Below, in pieces: positions 55,985-64,000 of a stretch of 64,000 nt of DNA. The stretch spans positions 11,594,001 to 11,658,000 of the forward strand of contig OW051473.1 in the NCBI GenBank assembly GCA_932521025.1, written 5' to 3'. This DNA is from Oscheius onirici (Eukaryota > Nematoda > Chromadorea > Rhabditida > Rhabditidae). The position numbers were made by a program, and so were the translations under genes. Below the pieces are notes generated by a model, which worked only from the letters and a program-made list of their open reading frames with translations, did not search any database and was not told the DNA's origin. Every line of letters begins with the position of its first letter. Within the stretch, counting starts at the first letter, position 1.

Positions 55985-56380
55985 GATATATTCATTTGTC
56001 GTATGAGACAAACATTGGTAGGGAAAGGGAAAGCGAGGGGAGCAGAGTGCGATTTTACTATGGCTAAATTTGGTCTAAACACATATGCACTCAAGGCTTT
56101 GCATATGACCGGGACGATAGTGCTATAAAGCCGTAAAATGAGGAAGAGCAAGAAGAAAGTCTCAATTAGAACACGTTCCTTGTCTTAGCTCAAAATACAC
56201 CTCTCTGGGCTGCAGAGGAGCACCCCCCCCCCCAAGCCACCAATGGTGCGTTATATGGCACACAACTTACTTGAGATTGGCCTGAAATCCAGAAACAGTG
56301 GCAGAGGTTAAGGTAACATTAACTGCGGGCGGCAACGCTCGCTCGTATCTAGGTGCTTTTGGCCAAAAATTGAAATGCCT
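55985..56380 (-). repeat. Dispersed repeat, copy 2
   Basis: Inverted copy of 53486-53860, including the GAGACAAACATTGGTAGGGA edge and the AGCCACCAATGGTGCG segment. It contains a poly-C run of 14 bases near 56223. Its tail end points toward the endonuclease fragment at 55208-55714. Confidence 0.7.
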
Positions 56381-56689
56381 ATAGTTAAAAAAAAGTCATG
56401 CTCACTTTTTGCTGAATTTGTGGAAAAGGGAAGAGATTGGGGAGACGGGAAAAGATCACTTGACGTTCTTCTTGATTATCAGCAGTCTAGAAGCCGCAAA
56501 AGACGCTCGGAGTGTAAAATGATGTACTGGATAAGGACAGATCGCCCCGAAAAGAGCATTGACGACAAACAACCATCCTCAAAAAGCCTTGATACTCTGT
56601 ATGTGAAAGAATACCGGTACTTGGATATACACCTAACCGAGAACTGTTTTTAGTATAATCCATTCCCTAACCGAGAACTGTTTTTAGTA

Positions 56690-57440
56690 TAACCCATTAT
56701 TGCCAGTCTGCAATATCCACGCATAAGGCGTCGTCAATGCCACTTTTGGCTCCCAAATTGTTGTACGGAAATGATACTACTCAAAGAGATCCATTTGTCA
56801 AGATGTTTCTTGACTATTCTCTCCATCAATTTACATAAAGTCACTCACATGGGTGGCATTACCTGATTTAGGGATAGCCGTTACTATAGCCTTTTTCCAA
56901 ATTGAAGGAACTTGTCCTAAGTCGAGGGAAAAGATTGATTGCATGTTGGAAAATTTACATGATTAATCAAAATAAGATTATTAAGTAAATTTGAATATGC
57001 AGGGTATCTATAATGACCATTGGGGACATTAAAATCACCAAGAACTAACGTTGTGGAAGGGCCACAAGAAACTACATCATTGATTGATGAATTCAATTAA
57101 CTCATCAAATTTTTCTACTTTGATATTTGGTGGTCGGTAAACAACCACCAAGCGACTTTTACGAAGAAGTCTGTAGCTAAAACGTTGGCGACACTATTAA
57201 AAGTTTTTACTACAGAGCTAAGAGATTAAGTCTTTAACTAAAAAAAGTACTCCCCCACCCGTAGTGTTTCGATCATATCTAACTACTGAGTATGGTAAAA
57301 CTACTAAACCATCTGAAACATGACTAGAGAGTCACGTTTCTGTTATAGCGATTACATCACTTTTGTGATATAAGATTATGTTACGCAGGGAATCAAGCTT
57401 ATTTTTTTTTTTTTTTTTTTTGAAATAAAGGCAGTTATGA
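56690..57440 (-). pseudogene. CR1/Jockey-like LINE remnant, endonuclease plus reverse transcriptase
   Basis: Minus strand in order: IAITETWLSSHVSDGLVVL, TTGGGVLFFV, RLVVVYRPPNIKVEKFDEL, LVLGDFNVPNGHYRYP (endonuclease motifs TETWL, VYRPP, LxGDFNxP), then after a deletion LGQVPSIWKKAIVTAIPKS and a K-L-x-E-R-I-V-K-K-H stretch (start of the reverse transcriptase fingers). Stops and frameshifts are scattered. The family differs from the RTE-like copies nearby. A run of 20 T at about 57402 lies at its upstream edge. Confidence 0.75.
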
Positions 57441-60121
57441 GGTTTGTTATAGCCAGGGGAACTTAGGCATCAGCAGATCGAATTCAAGTTGCCAGAACTG
57501 CATTCATATAAGCATTAGATATTTTTTATCTCAATACAAATTTTTCTTTTCATATATCCTGTGAGAGTAATTGCAGTAAGCTTTCATGTGAAAATGCAAA
57601 CAACAAAGAATGTTCTCGGTCGATATTCAGTTCAGTGAACCTATATGAGAAAGAATGACGAGCTGATGAACCGTTCAAAACAGCCAGCATAAACTCAGCC
57701 ATTCTCTAATATTTCTTTCATGTACTTTCGTATGCTTGAAAACTAATAAAAAACTTTTTTCCTTTCTCGAATACAGTGTTTTTGGTATATCCCCGCCTGA
57801 AAGAATACCTAGCTTTCATATTCCAGCTCATCACACGTTTCAGATGACTCCTGGACTTGGACTCGTGCCGAACTACCGTAAGAAAGTGTTCAACATTTTC
57901 CTTAGAATTTTAGAACGGATATTAGAGTGGTTCCAGAACAGGCCAGCCAAAGTCCGCAATCAAGAAAGGGCTCAGAAAAACGAAGCTAGAAGCAGTAATG
58001 AAGCTTCTAATAGCGTGATCAAACTTTGTGCCGTTTTATAAACCATAAGTAAGTGGCAAACGTAATTTTGCTTCAATCAATTGTAAGACCAAATAAAACA
58101 CTTGCGGCTGTCTTTGTTTGTTGTCTAAAATTCACGTTCATTCCCATGGATATGGGTGATCCTATACGGGACATCACACCTCTATTAATTGGGTTAACGC
58201 ACTTAAGAAACAATGTGGGCAAGGAAAGACAGACCGTTAGGTCATCCCATTGGTCTCAATGCAAAAACACTATTGTCATTCTGTCCTACGGTTTCCAAGT
58301 TTTTTTCTTTTCGAGCTTTTTGCGAAATTGCATCAAACATTTCAGATTGCTTCTCAGTAAGATCGCCATATTTGGACTCCAGCTGTACCACTGAAAAACA
58401 GTTGTGTTTCGCATACTACGAACAATTTCAGATCTTCACGCCTTCACCGCAAACTCTTAACTAGTCTGCACGTGGACATTCTTGAGAGTGTGTTTTGTCC
58501 GGACTCATTGTCCAGACATTTCCCTGCGCGAGGAGAATCGCTCCAGGACATAATTGACCAAAGTTCAAATCAAGCTGAGACTTTTTGGCTAATTATGCTC
58601 GTCATAAAACAATCTCTATGTCGAGAAGCAGTATGAACATTCATTTTTTAGATCTGGTTCCATAACCAGCGTTACAAGTTCTGTCCACAGCAGATGGCCA
58701 AGAACAACAAAGTTAAACCTTCAATTGCAGCCTTAAGTCCAAATAAAATGAGATAGTGCGTGGCTTTTTGCGCCAGTTTTCTTTTGTTGTAAAATATGGC
58801 TTTTCTAATGTAGTCCATATGTATATTGTGAAGAAAGTCATGATGGTGCCTAGTTAAAAAGTGTAAGTAGCTGTATAATAACATGTCTTCAAGTTTCAAG
58901 CAAGTAATGCTAGGTCCTGAGGGTCCAGTTTTCTGAGGCGTGAGCGTTCCAAAGTTGCCCACCTTTTCTAGAAACCCCAACAGAAGATGAACGGTTTTTT
59001 AAAACGAATTGGTCTCAATATATTGTAGATATCAGGGCGGCGTGCTTATAAATATCAGGTAGACCATCTTCCATCGAATCAAATTGTTCTGCTACTTTCT
59101 CAACTAAAGAGTTCTTCAGCCTTTATGTTAGTTCTACACGACATATTCACAAAAGTGGCAAGTAGAATAACGGGCCCTTGTTTCCATCTCTTCGAACAAC
59201 AACAAAGATACGACCGCTAGATGTTATCTCGAAAACCACTGCCTTTCGTCTTCCACCGTCTAAACATCATCGTCTAAATGATGATGATTTAAGAAGACTA
59301 CGCCGGGAATAGAAACACATGGCATTGACAGACGTAACAAATATCGCATTTACCTCGGATTGTGGGAGATCTTCTCTTGACGGAAGCAAACGGAAAATCC
59401 CTTTGGCGGCATGACAACTGCACTCCAAAATAGGGTGCTTTTGGGATGATGAACCCGCTCTGTTACTACAAATACTGACAGTTTTCGACTACAGAGGATT
59501 GTTTTCCAAAGTGGGATAAACAAAGAGACCACATGAAGATAAGCGGATAGCTCTGAATCTCACATGATGTGATGGATCGGCTAAGAATAAAAGAATTTTA
59601 TATGTGTTGAAACTCCTGAGACTGACTACGGTTGCTTGATGTTTAGATATCTGGTAGGATAGTCAGATGCCGCTGGAAGCGTTTGCGGATTGAAGCGTTC
59701 TGGCATCTAGAACCGTTTCCTGGACTTCGATATCTACAAAAGAACGAAAAAATTCGTATGTGTATCTAATCCTCTCTTATTAAAACGCAAAATTTTGTAA
59801 GCGTACAAAAAAGGGTACGACGCCGCCAGGCGACGAAGTCGGCTGGTCAAACATGAAACGAGAATGTACTTAGTTCAGTGAGTTAAAGCTCTTGCTTAAG
59901 TTGGTCAGCTAACAGTCAGAGCAATCAGAGACAGATGCAGTGTGAAGTAGTAAGGAGGCAGGTTTCTTTTCTTCAAATCTTCATACACAGATATTAGGTG
60001 TCTTTGGTAGGGCGTTAACGAGCTTCACTTCCAGACTGATAATGGATTAACAACGACTGTTTGAAGAAGGCAAAGTAGACTGTAATTACGTTCTGGTCAC
60101 AGGTATACAGGAAAAACCATT
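57441..60121. other. Intergenic, no supported gene
   Basis: Several frames of 80-110 codons (57736-58041, 58053-58394, 58672-58980) without domain, signal peptide or reliable splice partners. A fragment near 59810-59850 (ACGCCGCCAGGCGACGAAG) resembles the 3-prime hairpin of the Helitron-like element at 6087. Confidence 0.45.
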
Positions 60122-60193
60122 CGAGCAACCGGGACTCGAACCCAACACTGTTTCATTGCAATTAAACTGCTCTACCACTGAGATATTGCACCC
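60122..60193 (-). pseudogene. tRNA-like relic
   Basis: On the minus strand GGGTGCAATATCTCAGTGGT and AGAGC form a good A-box and D-arm, GTTTAATTGCAATGAAAC an anticodon-like arm and TTGGGTTCGAGTCCCGG a T-arm. The length is 71-72 nt. The acceptor stem pairs only 5 of 7 (GGTGCAA with TTGCTCG) and the anticodon loop has one extra base, so the anticodon (GCA or TGC) is ambiguous. It is probably a pseudogene or SINE remnant of a tRNA-Cys or tRNA-Ala. Confidence 0.5.
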
Positions 60194-63100
60194 TGTCTAT
60201 TCTTGTCAGCGACACTACTGAAAGCACGCCACCTACAACACAGTTCAGCAAATCCACATTTTGATCTTAGCTAACCAATTCATTCGACTTTCGACTTTTT
60301 TTCCTGCTATAATAGCACAGACGTTAGTGTTTTTCCATTTACTTATTTTTTCACAGTGTTATTCTAAAAAATCAACACAGTTCGCCACGGCTTTCCTGAC
60401 TTTTGCCTCCAGGTTCATCCTATTTGATCTTTCAATTTGTACTCTCGAAAAAACATCCTCGTTTGCGTGGGACTATCCAGCCCACATTGAACCTGCATAA
60501 ACCTGGGTTTTAGAACAGCTTGTACGAATACCATAAGCTGTATCTGAGAAGTATTTTCCCTACATCTCTATGACCAATCTGCTTACTTCCATTTTCTTGA
60601 TTTGTGTTCAGATGATATGATGTCTCGGGTGAATCGTCTATTCTCTTCCGACGAGTCGGGTAGTTTTCTTATGACTCTTATCCAACACGCCGTTTTCGAA
60701 ACGGAAACGGATTTCTGTCAAAAATTGGTCTCCCTAAACAGTAGGCTGATCCCTTTTATTCCGATTGCCAATCAAACTAAACTAACTGTATCCTACTTGA
60801 CGAATTTTGCCAATTGTGAGAAAGGTGTCTATTTCCGTTAGCCTCTTTCCATTAGCATAAATTGTTGTGCTTTTGGAGCTTTCGGCAGATGTAGAAAGAT
60901 AAACACCATTGAAAACGAGGTGACGAACTCTTCGCACTATCAGAGATCGATGCTTTCCTAGAAAACGTGGTGCACGTCTTGACGTAGGCTACCCGCTTCT
61001 GATCCAGAATGATCGGCTTGGATACCGTCATCAATCCACGAAAATAGAAGGGACCGCGGAATAAAACCGACTAGGCGGTACTGAGACTTTCTGATTCCCT
61101 CTGTGGCAATCATCCCCTACTGCAACTGTCTCGTGGGAAGGGTTCTCCGCGGTCAAGTCTCCGTACTTTCAAATACTTCAAGTTACCTGCTCTTTCGACA
61201 AAAATCATGGTCAGTTAGCAGTCAGATCATCTCCGACTCTTGTTTTTTCAGTAGTCTAAAAATCGAATTGTTCAATTAACTTCTTTTAAAGCTCAACAAA
61301 AATTTAAAGTTAACACACTTTGCGAACCAACTTTGTTAAGAAAGCTATGCAACAGGACTCAAAATGTGGCTTGTTAAGAACCATACTTGGATCTTAGACC
61401 AGCTTACCGGATATCCTTTAAAGTCAGTGAACAGTCACGCTTTACCTGCAGTAAGCCCTTTCTTTGTAAAGCTCAACTTAAAGGGATCGTAAATGCTTAT
61501 CTAAAGTTACATTTCTACACTTTTCGTCATTGTTTACGGGGGACCAGAAGCTTTGTCAAATCCGCCCCTCGAGCAGAAATCCAATTACATTTAACACTGA
61601 TTTCTTGCTACTGTGACTGTCTCTTTGTTCAGTAGTACCACATGTAAGCCGTACCTCCTTCCTAATGTGCCATAATAAGCATGCACATCTTTCTGAGAGG
61701 TCAGGAGCCTCTCTCTATATCGCTTACCCTCCAATTACAGTATTAGCTTCGCGGCCTCCTATAATCACACGGTGTGTCCCGAATTGCAAATGGACCGTGA
61801 GAGCACAGTACCGTATCCTCGTACGACCTTGTAATAATCTTTATCTTCTGCCGTACAAAGTCAAAAAGTCACTTTTGATGGGTAGTAGTTTAATAGCCGT
61901 TTTTTTAAAGATTTATCAGTACCTAAGGACTTTTTCGGCGAGCCCACTTAAGTGGATCCTCTTAATTAGCGCCTTGCAAGCCGGCTGTCTTAAGTCAAGT
62001 GCATTGCGCTCCATTATCAGGCACTCACACCTTTGAGCTAATCCCTCTGTTTGACTGACCCTACTCGGTAAATAATTGTATCTTGTGGGTCAGTCGAGCA
62101 TGTATCTCAGCACATCTGACGGCAAATTTACTCAGTTGCAGTGTGAAACATGCTTGTCCACGAGTTCTAGAGTTCCCAGACCTTTTGTCTCATAAAGAAA
62201 ATTTCTGGCATAAACTAAAGCCGTCACATTCGGCAAAGAAAGAAAAAAAGATTCGGCAAAAAAAGAAAGTCTTACTGTATCATTTTTGAGAGTACTAATG
62301 GACCGGCTGGTAGTAAATAGGGTCCCCTCGCAGCTGGATGTCATCGTCGGAAGGCAGATGCGCGAAAAAAAGGAGCCTCCAGGTCCGTGCCAAGAGCCAA
62401 TATGGTCTGTTACACAGCGAGGACTGTTTGGTCGTCTTAAGCAGGAACAAACGTACTGTGTCCAGCAAATAACAACATTTGAGTAAACTTAGTGAGAACA
62501 AGTCTCTCCTATCCAGGCCCTCTTTCCAGCGCGTTCATTTATTATCAGTATGTACAGTTCAGATTATGACAGCTTAGAGGGGCCTCTTCCAGGTGTTTCC
62601 TTGTCTATCGGCCCTTCCCTGTATTGATCAGCCCTCTTCTCCTTCAACAGTGTAAGTTCAAAATTCTGTAGAATACTATCTCCCCCACTTTCCTCGAAAA
62701 ACTGGACCCGTGGCCACGACGACAGCAGCCAGCAATGACGACCTCGGGGCGACTAATCCGCTCATCGGCGGGCCACAATTCCGTAGTTCTGAATAGAGCG
62801 AGCCAGTTCATGATCGCCTGCATAAAAACCATGCCGTGATTTACAAGTATGCGCCAACTATTCGCTGACTTCGTAATTGCTTGTAAAACGTGACTTGGGG
62901 GCTGTAAATGGTTCGGAACTAGGTGGCAGGAAAGAGAGAGGCTAGCACACGAAAACGGAATAAAAATCTGTCCCCACGTGTTTCTGTGTGGCCCCAGCTG
63001 TCTGTTTGAGCGTATTGCTGCTATGGACTGACGCATCTTACGCAAGAGAATTAGCAGTACAAGCACCTGGCACATCTGATGTAACCCCCCAGTCGCGGAT

Positions 63101-64000
63101 ATGTTACAGTACAAACAGGATGTGGACCTTTTTCGATGAATTCTAGTCCCTCTCTAGTCCTTTTGCTCAGGGTGTCGTAGGAGAAATAGACTGGCTGCTA
63201 CCGTATGACGGGGAGACGGCTAATTTCCCACGGCTAGGATGGACCCTCCGCACCAACATTTGCATAAGGATGCAGCTGACTGCCGCCTAGTGCCATTTGT
63301 AGCCAATAATGAGGACCGGAAAGCACCTCCCTAGCCAAAAAATGACTTGATCAATGGGAGAAAACCAACACTAGTGACATCTGCCTTCGCCTCTAAGCCA
63401 AACTGACAGGGACATCTCCCGCAGTGTTCTGGTTGACAACTTGACTAACATGTCCTCAACTGACCCTAATCTCTTATGAGTTCAAACTTTTTCTAAAATC
63501 GATCAAGACTGCAAGATGCAATGTTTGGCGACTGGAAGGAAGAACGCCAAGAGAGCGACTACGGTACCTGGCTATTAGTGTACACAGTCTCGCGAAGTGA
63601 CTCTCCTGTCCAGTGCCTTTTCACAACTTTTCAAGTTTTCCTTTAGCCTAAATATTTCCGGATAGACGGCTACGGATGCGGTAACTTTGGCGGCAGGTCA
63701 AGCATTAGGCGAGTCTAGAGATTACGGTATTCTATGAGTATTCATGTGCTATTGAGTGGAAAACTATAGCCTATAATTAGAAGGGACCGCTTATGCGGTA
63801 AGGGTTTTTACCGCAATATAGGTTATTGTTAAGAAAACGAATGTTTGAGGCAGTTTAAGGGACTGGAAATATTTCACAAGCCTGGAAACGACCAGCTTCT
63901 CAGTCAATTGACTCATGGACATGGACCATAAGCTAAAGAGGGCAGCTGATTCTATATATTTGTTTACGGCTTGGAATGAAATCTCATTAAAGCCCCTTAA
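60194..64000. other. Intergenic, no supported gene
   Basis: About 3.8 kb with scattered frames up to 156 codons (62644-63114 minus; 61665-62036 plus), none with a recognisable domain, signal peptide or exon chain. No repeat family already seen in the window was identified. The window may end inside a large intron or an intergenic desert. Confidence 0.45.

Noticed and set aside
62644-63114. Open frame of 156 codons on the minus strand
   Set aside because: A hydrophobic patch is present but no family motif or exon context, and composition is not convincingly coding.
1-64000. CRISPR arrays, bacterial operons or phage genes
   Set aside because: The window has spliced animal genes. No regularly spaced repeat-spacer array or prokaryotic gene cluster is present.

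Overview
The window looks like nuclear DNA of a free-living nematode close to Caenorhabditis. It is AT-rich. Its genes are compact and split by very short introns (many 33-45 nt, GT...TTTTCAG-type acceptors). It carries families typical of worms: gut aspartyl proteases close to C. elegans asp-1, CUB-like secreted proteins, two-pore potassium channels, F-box-like genes and Tc1-type transposons. No search was run; every call is from reading the sequence.

Layout. 1-9.9 kb: sparse, with a two-domain Kunitz inhibitor (minus, 3655-4369), a decayed F-box-like locus (minus, about 5.4-8.2 kb) and a Helitron-like element inserted in it. 9.9-16.7 kb: a CUB-like secreted protein and a delta-type phospholipase C, both plus strand. 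18.9-26.2 kb: two paralogous pepsin-type aspartyl proteases flanking two back-to-back DNA transposons, a Tc1-type element (21853-23353) and a shorter element with Ginger-like termini and a Ginger/KRBA2-like protein fragment (23444-24702). 26.2-30.3 kb: non-coding, with one foldback element. 30.3-32.6 kb: a K2P potassium channel with two alternative first-membrane-helix exons. 34.3-41.1 kb: a decayed copy of a KLHDC3-type kelch gene (plus), the CAAX protease RCE1 (minus) and the intact kelch gene (minus). 41-48 kb: a long intergenic stretch and an uncharacterised multi-exon gene. 47.8-57.4 kb: a dense repeat field with LINE reverse-transcriptase and endonuclease remnants, MITE-like foldback elements, a mariner-type non-autonomous element and Helitron-like ends. 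57.4-64 kb: no gene I can support, apart from a tRNA-like relic.

Functional links. The CUB-like protein and both aspartyl proteases are secretory and each has GATA motifs within about 70 bp of the start codon, which fits intestinal expression. The phospholipase C, K2P channel, RCE1 and KLHDC3-type genes are conserved single-purpose genes and do not form a pathway here. I found no multi-gene novel system. The most interesting items are the alternative K2P exons, the broken inverted kelch duplicate that runs antisense into RCE1, the Ginger-like element, and two substrate-site substitutions in the phospholipase C.
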